From Thinopyrum elongatum (taxonomy: Eukaryota; Streptophyta; Magnoliopsida; Poales; Poaceae): DNA of 64,000 nucleotides. The translations under genes were made by a program, and so were the position numbers. The stretch is from positions 326,634,929 through 326,698,928 of the forward strand of contig CM022301.1 of assembly GCA_011799875.1 (NCBI GenBank). The letters run 5' to 3'. Shown here piece by piece: positions 1-11,249 of this stretch. Each line of letters starts with the position of its first letter. Positions within the stretch are counted from its first letter, which is position 1. The notes under the pieces are model-generated. The model searched no databases, was not told the origin of the DNA, and saw only the letters and a program-made list of their open reading frames with translations.

Positions 1-1294
1 TTTATGTCAATATTAAACTTTTGTTTTGAATCTTATGGATCTGAATATTCATGTCATAATAAAGAAGATTACATTCATAAATATGTTAGGTAGCATTCCA
101 CATCAAAAATTCTGTTTTTATCATTTACCTACTCGAGGACGAGTAGGAATTAAGCTTGGCGATGCTTGATACATCTCCAACGTATCTATAATTTTTTATT
201 GTTCCATTCTATTATATTATCTGTTTTGGATGTTTTATATGCATTAATATGCTATTTTATATTATTTTTGGGACTAACCTATTAACCTAGAGCCCAGTGC
301 CAGTTTCTGTTTTTTCCTTTTTTTTGAGTTTTACAGAAAAGGAATACCAAACGTAGTCCAAACGGAATAAAACTTTCGCGATGATTTTTCTTGGACCAGA
401 AGACATCCAGAGGACTTGGAGAGGGGGCCAGAAGGTTCTCGAGGAGGCCACAAGCCTGCCAGGCGCGCCCTAGGGGGGCGCCCTGAGGGCTTGTGGGCCC
501 CTCGGAGGTCTCCTAACCCTAATCTTTCCACTATAAATTCCCAAATATTCCCAAACGACCAGAAGCATCCACCAAAATACTTTTCCGCCGCCGCAAGCCT
601 CTGTTCCCGTGATGATCTGCAGGAGGGGGATTCGATCACGGAGGGCCTCTACATCAACCTTGTTGCCCTTCCGATGATGTGTGAATAGTTTACCATAGAC
701 CTACGGTTCCATAGCTAGTAGCTAGATGGCTTCTTCTCTCTCCTTGATCTTCAATACAATGTTCTCCTCGATGTTCTTGGAGATCTATTCGATGTAATAC
801 TTTTTTGCGGTGTGTTTGTTGAGATCCGATGAATTGTGGATTTATGATCAGATTATCTATGAATATTATTTGAGTCTTCTCTGAACTCTTTTATGCATGA
901 TTAAGATATCTTTGTATTTCTCTTCGAACTATCGGTTTGAGTTGGCCAATTAGATTGGTTTTCCATCATATATTTTCAGATCTATAAACCAAAAAACCCA
1001 AAAATACCTTGCTGCAATTTATTTATATTTACTTTAGTTTGCTCTTTTATTTATCTTTTATACCTATCTCTATTAGATCCCACTCTTGTTCGAGACCGTG
1101 AAGCGATTGACAAGCCCTTTTTCGCGTTGAGTGCAAGTGTTTGTTAGTTTGTGAAGGTGCATAGATTGGAGACTTGCTTGTGCCTCCTACTGGCTTGATA
1201 TCTTGGTTCTTAACTGAGGGAAATACTTATCTCTACTTTGCTGCATCACCCTTTCCTCTTCAAGGGAAAAATCTACGCAAGCTCAAGAAGTAGC
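1..1294 (+). mobile_element. Athila-like Gypsy element A, 3' end (partial)
   Basis: The first 166 bases are the end of an internal domain and match the end of element D's internal domain (about 49540-49707) almost base for base, including the segment just before the LTR with its AAGCTTGG purine-rich tract. A 3' LTR follows. Everything upstream lies outside the window, so no TSD can be tested. What is seen is homology to D and to the reverse complement of 16592-16760 in E. Assignment to the Athila/Sabrina/WHAM group is from memory of Triticeae families plus the tRNA-Asp-type primer site in D and J. The right edge at 1294 is set by a TG...CA ending (AAGTAGCA) and is less certain than the left edge of the LTR. 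Confidence 0.7.
167..1294 (+). repeat. 3' LTR of Athila-like element A
   Basis: It begins TGATACATCTCC directly after the purine-rich tract. The first 170 or so bases are nearly identical to the LTR of D (43431). Beyond the TTTTGAGTTTTACAGAA region the two diverge strongly, although both continue with a GGCGCGCC- or GGGGGC-rich block and a CTATAAAT/TATAAATA-type TATA candidate. The 3' portion (CTGCATCACCCTTTCC, then AAGTAGCA) is not present in D. No gene is present; short ORFs at 331-688 are LTR sequence read by chance. Confidence 0.7.
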
Positions 1295-1582
1295 AGCTTC
1301 CTGTCAAGGAAAGCAGGCACCGTTAGTATTCAAGCCTTGCTACGGGCATATTTTCCCATAACAAGCCTTAGGGGGCTACTATCGTAATTGGCAGTCTTGT
1401 TTGTCTTTAAAGCAAATAAAGAAACAATATGAACTCGGGCAAAACCTTACCCGTAACCCCTATAATAAGACGTCTAACAACTGATCAGAAGCACCTCAGG
1501 TCGCCCAATGTATGCATGCATCTACCACGCTCAGTGCGTTAAACTCCCGATCCGAGAAGGCTGAATTCCTTAGGGAAGCCTT
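1295..1582. other. Retroelement-derived spacer between A and the G ORF fragment
   Basis: There is no coding signal here. The stretch contains CTTAGGGGGCTAC near 1370. This is the kind of purine-rich GGGGGCTAC motif that sits next to Tat-type LTRs (compare the reverse complement of 42977-42990), so it is probably the tail of the same Tat-type element that supplies the ORF fragment to its right. No LTR is recognisable. Confidence 0.35.
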
Positions 1583-2379
1583 TCATTGCCAATAATTCGA
1601 GGTACATTGGATCTCGGAAGGGGTAGCCGAGCTGGTCACCGAGTCCTCGAGCAGAGGGACCTCAGGAGTAACTCCCGCGGAAGGTTGTGCCTTCGCTTCC
1701 CTGTGCGAGGCCACAGTTCCTTCGACCCTCGTACTTGCTACCAAAGAAGAAGGCGAGGGCTGCCTGCGAATAATCAAAGGGGTCAGGGCCTGAGGTAGCG
1801 CTTTTATGAGAACGGCAATTAAGGAGTTACCTAGTGATGGAAGGGGCACTTTCGCCTGCCCCCAGGACCTCGGCTTGAGCTTCTTGCACATCTTGTGGCG
1901 TCCTCTCTTGCAGAGCTGTTTCTCTGCCTGGATGTTTGGTGCTCCGTCCCTTTGGAGGAGAAGTCAGGCGACTTGGGGCTAGAGGGCGAGCCGCTCGCTT
2001 TCGATTAGAGGAAGGAGGCATTACCGATGAAGCTGACCTCATCCCTGGCACGTCACGCACCACGGCCACCCTTGAGCCATCAAGGGCCTCCAAATAAAAT
2101 TTTCTCCCTTCATAAATAAGGGCTAGATCCTCATCCTCGTTAAAGAGGGGGTCTTCTGCTCGGCAATGCAGCTCTGCCTCAGGTGCCGAGCTACGTATGG
2201 CCTCGACCCAACGCCTCCATCTCTATTCAAAAGTCAGTATATGACTAATCAAATATTGACCAACTCGGATGAAAGATAAACTCAGGGAAAACTTACTATG
2301 TCGACGCGATTATAGTATGATATCCCATCTTGGAACTGTCGCCGAGCGAAGTCTTCCGCCACCCCTTGATAGATGACGG
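1583..2379 (-). pseudogene. Tat-type additional ORF (G), downstream exons
   Basis: This is the downstream half of an intron-containing ORF read right to left; its upstream half is at 11055-11249 beyond Copia C1. Inferred exons are 2379-2297 (ending before a GTAAGT donor at 2296-2291), about 2222-1831 (ending before GTAACT), and 1763-1583 (after a TTCGCAG acceptor). The second exon encodes RWRRWVEAIRSSAPEAELHC, then an acidic stretch and a basic, Ser/Pro-rich segment. The reading frame stays open across each exon. It resembles the 'putative gypsy-type transposon' (PF04195-like) additional ORFs that Tat-lineage Gypsy elements carry antisense to gag-pol; that family call is from memory. The function is unknown. 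Neither the gag-pol nor the LTRs of this element are in the window, and insertion of C1 breaks the first exon. Confidence 0.5.
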
Positions 2380-2804
2380 TGTTGGGGAACATTCAATTTC
2401 AAAAAAATTCCTACGCTCACGCAAGATCTATCTAGGAGATGCATAGCAACAAGAGGGGGAGAGTATGTCCACGTACCCTCGTAGACCAAAAGCGGAAGCG
2501 TTAGCTTAACGCGGTTGATGTAGTCGAACGTCTTCGCGATCCAACCGATCAAGCACCGAACGTATGGCACCTCCGAGTTCAGCACACGTTCAGCTCGATG
2601 ACGTCCCTCAAACTCTTGATCCAGCAGAAGGTCGAGGGAGAGTTCCGTCAGCATGACGGCGTGGTGACGGTGTTGGTGATGTGATCCGCGCAGGGCTTCG
2701 CCTAAGCACTACGACGCTATGACCGGAGGAGTAAACTGTGGAGGGGGGCACCGCACACGGTTAAGAGAATATCTGATGTGCCTTTGGGGTGCCCCCTGCC
2801 CACG

Positions 2805-2813
2805 TATATAAAG
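2805..2813 (-). promoter_or_regulatory. TATA-like box of the C-family LTR
   Basis: CTTTATATA in element sense, about 430 bases before the LTR end. The same motif is present in the other three C-family LTRs (9748-9756 in the right LTR of C1, and the GTATATAAAGG sites at about 23351 and 29944 in C2). Its place after the GC-rich part of U3 and before the leader suits the retrotransposon promoter. The start of transcription is not visible from sequence. Confidence 0.5.
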
Positions 2814-2862
2814 GAGGGGAGGAGGAGGTGGCCGGCCTAGAGGGGGCGCACCAAGGGGGGAG

Positions 2863-2892
2863 TCCTACTAGGACTCCCTAGTCCTAGTAGGA
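2863..2892. repeat. 13-bp perfect inverted repeat in LTR U3
   Basis: TCCTACTAGGACT and its exact reverse complement AGTCCTAGTAGGA are separated by CCCT. Each arm also contains a near-palindrome around CTAG. The structure recurs at 9806-9835 (identical), about 23413 (one arm mismatch) and about 30005 (three-base spacer). It lies about 50 bases upstream of the TATA-like box in element sense. Confidence 0.8.
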
Positions 2893-4118
2893 TTCCCTTT
2901 TCCTTTTCCGGAGAAGGGGAGAAGGGGAAAGAGGTGGAGGAGAAGAAGGAAAGGGGGGCCGCGTCCCCCACCCCTAGTCCAATTCGGTTTGGGCTAGGGG
3001 GGCACGCGCCTCCACATGGCCGCCGCCTCCTCTCTTCCACTAAGGCCCATGAAGGCCCAATAGTCCCCCGGGGGGTTCCGGTAACCTCCCGGTACTCCGG
3101 AAAATGTCCGAACCTTTCCGAAACCATTCCGATGTCCGAACATAACCTTCCAATATATCAATCTTTACCTCTCGACCATTTCGAGACTCCTCGTCATGTC
3201 CGTGATCTTATCCGGGACTCCGAACAAACTTCGGTCACCAAAACACATAACTCATAATACAAATCGTCATCGAACGTTAAGCGTTCGGACCCTACGGGTT
3301 CGAGAACTATGTAGACATGACCGAGACACATCTCCGGTTAATAACCAATAGCGGAACCTGGATGCTCACATTGGCTCCTACATATTCTACGAAGATCTTT
3401 ATCGGTCAAACCGCATAACAACATACGTTATTCCCTTTGTCATCGGTATGTTACTTGCCCGAGATTCGATCGTCGGTATCATCATACCTAGTTCAATCTC
3501 GTTACTGGCAAGTCTCTTTACTCGTTCCGTAATGCATCATCCCGTAACTAACTCATTAGTCACATTGCTTGCAAGGCTTATAGTGATGTGCATTACCGAG
3601 AGGGCCCAGAGATACCTCTCCGATACTCGGAGTGACAAATCCTAATCTCGATCTATGCCAACCCAACAAACACCTTCGGAGACACCTGTAGAGCATCTTT
3701 ATAATCACCCAGTTACGTTGTGACGTTTGATAGCACACAAAGTGTTCCTCCGGTATTCGGGAGTTGCATAATCTCATATTCAGAGGAATATGTATAAGTC
3801 ATGAAGAAAGCAATAGCAATAAAACTTAACGATCATTATGCTAAGCTAACGGATGGGTCTCATCCATCACATCATTCTCTAATGATGTGATCTTGTTCAT
3901 CAAATGACAACACATGTCTATGGTCAGGAAACATGACCATCTTTGATAAACAAGCTAGTCAAGTAGAGGCATACTAGGGACACTCTATTTGTCTATGTAT
4001 TCACACATGTACTAAGTTTCCGGTTAATACAATTCTAGCATGAATAATAAACATTTATCATGATATAAGGAAATATAAATAACAACTTTATTATTTCCTC
4101 TAGGGCATATTTCCTTCG

Positions 4119-4131
4119 GTCTCCCACTTGC
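4119..4131 (-). other. Polypurine tract of C1
   Basis: In element sense GCAAGTGGGAGAC directly abuts the 3' LTR. The same tract abuts the left LTR of C2 at 24654. This is the expected primer for plus-strand synthesis. Confidence 0.75.
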
Positions 4132-4151
4132 ACTAGAGTCAATAATCGAGA

Positions 4152-7100
4152 TTACACAGTAATGATTCTAACACCCATGGACTCTTGGTGTTGATCATGT
4201 TTTGCTCGTGGAAGAGGCTTAGTCAACGAGTCTGCAACATTCAGATCCGTATGTATTTTGCAAATCTCTATGTCTCCCTCCTTGACTTGATCGCGGATGG
4301 AATTGAAGCGTCTCTTGATGAGTTTGGTTCTTTTGTGAAATCTGGATTCCTGCGCCAAGGCAATTGCTCCAGTATTGTCACAAAAGATTTTCATTGGACC
4401 CGATGCACTAGGTATTACACCTAGATTGGATATGAACTCCTTCATCCAGACTCCTTCATTTGCTGCTTCCGAAGCAGCTATGTACTCCGCTTCACATGTA
4501 TATCCCGCCACGACACTCTACTTGGAACTGCACCAACTGACAGCTCCACCATTCAATGTAAATACGTATCCGGTTTGTGACTTAGAGTCATCCGGATCAG
4601 TGTCAAAGCTTGCATCGACGTAACCATTTACGACAAGCTCTTTGTCACCTCCATAAACGAGAAACATATCCTTAGTCCTTTTCAGGTATTTCAGGATGTT
4701 CTTGACCGCTGTCAAGTGATCCACTCCTAGATTACTTTGGTACCTCCCAGCTAAACTTATAGGAAGGCACACATCAGGTCTGGAACACAACATTGCATAC
4801 ATGATAGAACCTATGGCTGAGGCATAGGGAATGACTTTAATTTTCTATCTATCTTCTGCAGTGGTCGGGCATTGAGTCTTACTCAACTTCACACCTTGCA
4901 ACACAGGCAAGAACCCTTTCTTTGACTGGTCCATTTTGAACTTCTTCAAAACTTTATCAAGGTATGTGCTTTGTGAAAGTCTTATTAAGCGTCCTGATCT
5001 ATCCCTATAGATCTTGATGCCCAATATATAAGCAACTTCACCGAGGTCTTTCATTGAAAAATTCTTATTCAAGTATCCTTTTATGCTATCCAGAAATTCT
5101 ATATCATTTCCAATCAACAATATGTCATCCACGTATAATATGAGAAATGCTACAGAGCTCCCACTCACTTTCTTGTAAATACAGGCTTCTCCAAAAGTCT
5201 GTATAAAACCATATGCTTTGATCACTTCATCAAAGCGTATATTCCAACTCCGAGATGCTTGCACCAGTCCATAAATGGATCACTGGAGCTTGCACACTTT
5301 GTTAGCACCTTTAGGATCGACAAAACCTTCTGGTTGCATCATATACAACTCTTCTTTAAGAAATCCATTAAGGAATGCAGTTTTGACATCCATTTGCCAA
5401 ATTTCATAATCATAAAATGCGGCAATTGCTAACATGATTCGAACAGACTTAAGCATCGCTATGGGTGAGAAGGTCTCATCGTAGTCAACTCCTTGAACTT
5501 GTTGAAAAACTTTTGCAACAAGTCGAGCTTTGTAGACAGTAACATTACCGTCAGCGTCAGTCTTCTTCTTGAAGATCCATTTATTCTCTATGGCTTGCTG
5601 ATCATCGGGCAAGTCAACCAAAGTCCACACTTTGTTCTCATACATGGATCCCATCTCAGATTTCATGGCCTCAAGCCATTTCACGGAATCTGGGCTCATC
5701 ATCGCTTCCTCATAGTTCGTAGGTTCGTCATGGTCTAGTAACATGACTTCCAGAACAGGATTACCGTACCACTCTAGTGTGGAACGTACTCTGGTTGACC
5801 TACGAGGTTTGGTAGTAACTTGATCCAAAGTTTCATGATCATCATCATTAACTTCCTCACTAATTGGTGTAGGCATCACTGGAACTGATTTCTGTGATGA
5901 ACTACTTTCCAATTCGGGAGCAGGTACAATTACCTCATCAAGTTCTACTTTCCTCCCACTCACTTCTTTCGAGAGAAACTCCTTCTCTAGAAAGGACCCA
6001 TTCTTAGCAACGAATATCTTGCCTTCGGATCTGTGATAGAAGGTGTACCCAACAGTCTCCTTTGGGTATCCTATGAAGACGCATTTCTCCGATTTGGGTT
6101 CGAGCTTATCAGGTTGAAGCTTTTTCACATAAGCATCGCAGCCCCAAACTTTAAGAAACGACAGCTTAGGTTTCTTGCCAAACCACAGTTCATATGGTGT
6201 CGTCTCAACGGATTTAGATGGTGCCCTATTTAACGTGAATGCAACCGTATCTAAAGCATAACCCCAAAATGATAGTGGTAAATCGGTAAGAGAGATCATA
6301 GATCGCACCATATCTAATAAAGTACGGTTACGATGTTCGGACACACCATTACGCTGTGGTGTTCCAGGTGGCGTGAGTTGCGAAACTATTCCACATTGTT
6401 TCAAATGAAGACCAAACTCATAACTCAAATATTCACCTCCACGATCAGATCGTAGAAACTTTATTTTCTTGTTACGATGATTTTCCACTTCACTCTGAAA
6501 TTCTTTGAACTTTTCAAATGTTTCAGACTTATGTTTCATTAAGTAGATATACCCATATCTGCTCAAATCATCTGTGAAGGTCAGAAAATAACGATACCCG
6601 CCGCGAGCCTCAACACTCATCGGACCGCATACATCAGTATGTATTATTTCCAATAAGTCAGTTGCCCGCTCCATTGTTCCGGAGAACGGACTCTTAGTCA
6701 TCTTGCCCATGAGGCATGGTTCGCAAGTATCAAGTGATTCATAATCAAGTGATTCCAAAAGCCCATCAGCATGGAGTTTCTTCATGCGCTTTACACCAAT
6801 ATGACCTAAACGGTAGTGCCACAAATAAGTTGCACTATCATTATTAACTTTGCATCTTTTGGCTTCAATATTATGAATATGTGTATCACTACAGTCGAGA
6901 TTCAACAAAAATAGACCACTCCTCAAGGGTGCATGACCATAAAAGATATTACTCATATAAATAGAACAACCATTATTCTCTGATTTAAATGAATAACCGT
7001 CTCGCATCAAACAAGATCCAGATATAATGTTCATGCTCAACGCTAGCACCAAGTAACAATTATTCAGGTCTAAAACTAATCCTGAAGGTAGATGTAGAGG

Positions 7101-8090
7101 TAGCGTGCCGACGGCGATCACATCGACTTTGGAACCATTTCCCACGCACATCGTCACCTCATCCTTAGCTAATCTTCGTTTAATCCGTAGCTCCTGTTTC
7201 GAGTTGCAAATATGAGCAACAGAACCAGTATCAATAACATGTATATCAAATATTCCTTTCACTTTGCCATCCTTCTTATCCGCCAAATACTTGGGGTAGT
7301 TCCGCTTCCAGTGACCAGTCCCTTTGCAGTAGAAGCACTCAATTTTAGGCTTAGGTCCAGACTTGGGCCTCTTCCCGGGAGTAGCAACTTGCTTGCTGTT
7401 CTTCTTGAAGTTCCCCTTTTTCCCTTTGCCCTTTTTCTTGAAACTAGTGGTCTTGTTAACCATCAACAATTGATGCTCCTTCTTGATTTCTACATCCGCA
7501 GCCTTTAGCATCGTGAAGAGCTCGGGAATTATCTTTTCCATCCCTTGCATATTATAGTTCATCACGAAGCCTTTATAGCTTGGTGGCAGTGATTGAAGAA
7601 CTCTGTCAATGACACTATCATCAGGAAGATTAACTCCCAGCTGAGTCAAGTGGTTATGGTACCCAGACATTTTGAGTATATGTTCACTGACAGAACTATT
7701 CTCCTCCATCTTGCAGCTATAGAACTTGTTGGAGACTTCATATCTCTCAACTCAGGCATTTGCTTGAAATATTAACTTCAACTCTTGGAACATCTCATAT
7801 GCTCCATGATGTTCAAAACGTATTTGAATTCCCGATTCTAAGCCGTAAAGCATGGCACACTGAACTATCGAGTACTCATCAGCTTTGCTTTGCCAGACGT
7901 TCATAACGTCTAGAGTTGCTCCTGTAGCGGGTCTTGCACCTAGCGGTGCTTCTAGGACGTAATTCTTCTGTGCAGCAATGAGGATAATCCTCAAGTTACG
8001 GACCCAGTCCATGTAGTTGCTACCATCATCTTTCAACTTAGCTTTCTCTAGGAACGCATTAAAATTCAAGGGAACGGTAGCACGGGCCAT
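4152..8090 (-). pseudogene. Copia gag-pol polyprotein of C1 (four in-frame stops)
   Basis: One frame of about 1,310 codons starts at MARATVPLNFNAFLEKAKLK and runs gag, protease, integrase, reverse transcriptase, RNase H. Visible motifs are a zinc knuckle CFYCKGTGHWKRNY whose last Cys is Tyr, protease DTGS, integrase LWHYRLGH and CEPC with core D...SDRGGEY...E, RT YVDD, and RNase H DNTGAIALA. In-frame stops lie at 7752-7754 (CGA to TGA), 5280-5282 (CGA to TGA), 4845-4847 (TAG, also present in C2) and 4518-4520 (CAG to TAG). Compared with C2, 14 codons immediately before the protease DTGS are missing (42 bases, in frame). There is no frameshift. It would have formed the virus-like particle and copied the element; it is now inactive. 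Confidence 0.93.
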
Positions 8091-9305
8091 TGATCTACAA
8101 CAACATAGATATGCAAAAACTATCAGGTACTAAGTTCATGATAAATTAATGTTCAATTAATCATATTACTTAAGAACTCCCACTTAGATAGACATCCCTC
8201 TAGTCATCTAAATGATCACGTGATCCATATCAACTAAACCATGTCCGATCATCACATGAGATGGAGTAGTTGTCAATGGTGAACATCTCTATGTTGATCA
8301 TATCTACTATATGATTCACGTTCGACCTTTCGGTCTCAGTGTTCCGAGGCCATATCTACATATGCTAGGCTTGTCAAGTTTAACCCGAGTATTCCGCACA
8401 TGCAAAACTGTCTTGCACCCGTTGTATGTGAACGTAGAGCTTATTACACCCGATCATCACGTGGTGTCTCGGCACGACGAACTGTCGCAATGGTGCATAC
8501 TCAGGGAGAACACTTATACCTTGAAATTTAGTGAGGGATCATCTTATAATGCTACCGCCGTACTAAGCAAAATAAGATGCATAAAAGATAAACATCACAT
8601 GCAATCAAAATATGTGACATGCTATGGCCATCATCATCTTGTGCCTTTGATCTCCATCTCCAAAGCACCGTTATGATCTCCATCGTCACCGGCTTGACAC
8701 CTTGATCTCCATCATAGCGTCGTTGTCATCTCGCCAACTATTGCTTCTACAACTATCGCTACCGCATAGTGATAAAGTAAATCAATTACATGGCGATTGC
8801 ATTTAATACAATAAAGCGACAACCATAAGGCTCCTGCCAGTTGCCGATAACTTTTACAAAACATGATCATCTCATACAATAACGTATATCACATCATGTC
8901 TTGACCATATCACATCACAACATGCCCTGCAAAAACAAGTTAGACATCCTCTACTTTGTTGTTGCAAGTTTTACGTGGCTGCTACGGGCTTCTAGCAAGA
9001 ACCGTTCTTACCTACGCATCAAAACCACAATGATTTTTCTTCAAGTGTGCTGTTTTAACCTTCAACAAGGACCGGCCGTAGTCAAACTCGATTCAACTAA
9101 AGTTGGAGAAACAGACACCCGCCAGCCACCTTTGTGCAAAGCACGTCGGTAGAACCAGTCTCATGAACGCAGTCATGTAATGTCGGTCAGGGCTGCTTCA
9201 TCCAACAATACTACCGAATCAAAGTAAGACGTTGGTGGTAAGCAGTATGACTATTATCACCCACAACTCTTTGTGTTCTACTCGTGCATATCATCTACAA
9301 ATAAA
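8091..9305 (-). other. Untranslated leader of C1
   Basis: This is 1.2 kb between the primer site and the gag start, with no coding signal. C2 has the same leader but lacks about 382 bases corresponding to roughly 8149-8530. The break in C2 falls where C1 has short matching AAATTA/AAATTTA sequences, suggesting deletion by microhomology. Confidence 0.7.
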
Positions 9306-9321
9306 CCTGGCTCGGATGCCA
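9306..9321 (-). other. Primer-binding site of C1
   Basis: Element-sense TGGCATCCGAGCCAGG starts one base after the 5' LTR. It differs at two positions from TGGTATCAGAGCCAGG, the usual complement of initiator methionine tRNA in plant Copia elements. Confidence 0.7.
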
Positions 9322-9322
9322 C

Positions 9323-11054
9323 TGTTGGGGAACATGCAATTTCAAAAAAAATCCTACGCTCACGCAAGATCTATCTAGGAGATGCATAGCAACAAGAGAG
9401 GGAGAGTATGTCCACGTACCCTCGTAGACCGAAAGCGGAAGCGTTAGCTTAACGCGGTTGATGTAGTCGAACGTCTCCGCGATCCAACCGATCAAGCACC
9501 GAACGTACGGCACCTCCGAGTTCCGCACACGTTCAGCTCGATGGCGTCCCTTGAACTCTTGATCCAGCAGAAGGTCAAGGGAGAGTTCCGTCAGCACGAT
9601 GGCGTGGTGACGGTGTTGGTGATGTGATCCGCGCAGGGCTTCGCCTAAGCACTACGACGCTATGACCGGAGGAGTAAACTGTGGAGGGGGGCACCGCACA
9701 CGGTTAAGAGAATATCTGATGTGCCTTTGGGGTGCCCCCTGCCCACATATATAAAGGAGTGGAGGAGGAGGTGGCCGGCCTGGAGGGGGCACACCAAGGG
9801 GGGAGTCCTACTAGGACTCCCTAGTCCTAGTAGGATTCCCCTTTCCTTTTCCGGAGAAGGGGAAAGAGGTGGAGGAGAAGAAGGAAAGGGGGGCCGCGTC
9901 CCCCACCCCTCGTCCAATTCGGTTTGGGCTAGGTGGGGCGCGCGCCTCCACCTGGCCGCTGCCTCCTCTCTTCCACTAAGGCCCATGAAGGCCCAATAGT
10001 CCCCCTGGGGGTTCCGGTAACCTCCCGGTACTCCGAAAAATGTCTGAACCTTTCCGAAACCATTCCGATGTCCGAACATAACCTTCCAATATATCAATCT
10101 TTACCTCTCGACCATTTCGAGACTCCTTGTCATGTTCGTGATCTCATCCGGGACTCCGAACAAACTTCGGTCACCAAAACACATAACTCATAATACAAAT
10201 CGTCATCGAACGTTAAGCGTGCGGACCCTACGGGTTCAAGAACTATGTAGACATCACCGAGACACATCTCTGGTCAATAACCAATAGCGGAACCTGGATG
10301 CTCATATTGGATCCTACATATTCTACGAAGATCTTTATCGATCAAACCGCATAACAACATACGTTATTCCCTTTATCATCGGTATGTTACTTGCCCGAGA
10401 TTCGATCGTCGGTATCATCATACCTAGTTCAATCTTGTTACTGGCAAGTCTCTTTACTCGTTCCGTAATGCATCATCCCGTAACTAACTCATTAGTCACA
10501 TTGCCTGCAAGGCTTATAGTGATGTGCATTACCGAGAGGGCCCAGAGATACCTCTTCGATACTCGGAGTGACAAATCCTAATCTCGATCTATGCCAACCC
10601 AACAAACACCTTCGGAGACACCTGTAGAGCATATTTATAATCACCCAGTTACATTGTGACGTTTGATAGCACACAAAGTGTTCCTCCGGTATTCGGCAGT
10701 TGCATAATCTCATATTCAGAGGAATATGTATAAGTCATGAAGAAAGCAATAGCAATAAAACTTAACGATCATTATGCTAGGCTAACGGATGGGTCTCGTC
10801 CATCACATCATTCTCTAATGATGTGATCTTGTTCATCAAATGACAACACATGTCTATGGTCAAGAAACATGACCATCTTTGATAAACAAGCTAGTCAAGT
10901 AGACGCATACTAGGGACACTCTGTTTGTCTATGTATTCACACATGTACTAAGTTTCCGGTTAATACAATTCTAGCATGAATAGTAAACATTTATCATGAT
11001 ATAAGGAAATATAAATAACACCTTTATTATTGCCTCTAGGGCATATTTCCTTCA
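9323..11054 (-). repeat. 5' LTR of C1
   Basis: Element sense begins TGAAGGAAATATGCCC at 11054 and ends at 9323. It pairs with 2380-4118 and carries the same TATA-like box (9748-9756) and inverted repeat (9806-9835). Confidence 0.92.
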
Positions 11055-11249
11055 AACGGCCAGCGCTGCTCCAAAGGTTGCTTGGTCGTAGAAGCTCTCC
11101 CGAATAGTTCGTGAAGAATCTTCGGTCCCGTTGAATCCGAATAGCATATGGGGGCACTGCCGAAGTGGGTAAACTCTTCGGTTTATAGTTGTGGCCATCA
11201 CATCTATTATGGTGAGGCCGGTGCTCGACAGCTGCTTCACCTGAGCTGC
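11055..11249 (-). pseudogene. Tat-type additional ORF (G), upstream exon part
   Basis: An open frame read right to left (STGLTIIDVMATTINRRVYP, then an HMLFGFNG stretch) continues past Copia C1 into 2379-2297, ending at a GTAAGT donor. It resembles the domain of the antisense additional ORF in Tat-lineage Gypsy elements. Its N-terminal part is missing because Athila-like LTR H starts at 11250. The sequence shows the frame continuing across the TSD; family assignment is from memory, and no function is known to me. Confidence 0.5.

Larger units (their letters stand above)
2380..4118 (-). repeat. 3' LTR of C1
   Basis: The + strand reads TGTTGGGGAAC...CATATTTCCTTCG. In element sense the LTR starts (T/C)GAAGGAAATATGCCC and ends GTTCCCCAACA; the first base has changed from T to C. 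It matches 9323-11054 closely along its whole length. A CTTTATATA box (2805-2813) and an upstream inverted repeat (2863-2892) mark U3. A GA/CT-rich block lies at about 2895-2955. Confidence 0.92.
2380..11054 (-). mobile_element. Copia LTR retrotransposon C1, complete, Angela group
   Basis: It has two LTRs of about 1.74 kb (2380-4118 and 9323-11054), a primer-binding site beside the right LTR, a purine-rich tract beside the left LTR, and a single gag-protease-integrase-RT-RNase H frame between them. The element reads right to left. Flanks are GACGG (2375-2379) and AACGG (11055-11059), a TSD with one mismatch. The target is the first exon of additional ORF G, which continues on both sides. Coding is broken by four in-frame stops, a 42-base deletion ahead of the protease, and a lost zinc-knuckle cysteine, so the copy cannot supply its own protein. 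It is the sister copy of C2. Confidence 0.93.

Noticed and set aside
331..688. Overlapping ORFs of 90-102 codons on both strands
   Set aside because: They lie in the LTR of A, are GC-driven, overlap in opposite frames, and are not maintained in related LTRs.
9660..10097. 145-codon - strand ORF and overlapping + strand frames
   Set aside because: U3 of a Copia LTR; the equivalent frames in the other three LTRs are shorter or interrupted.
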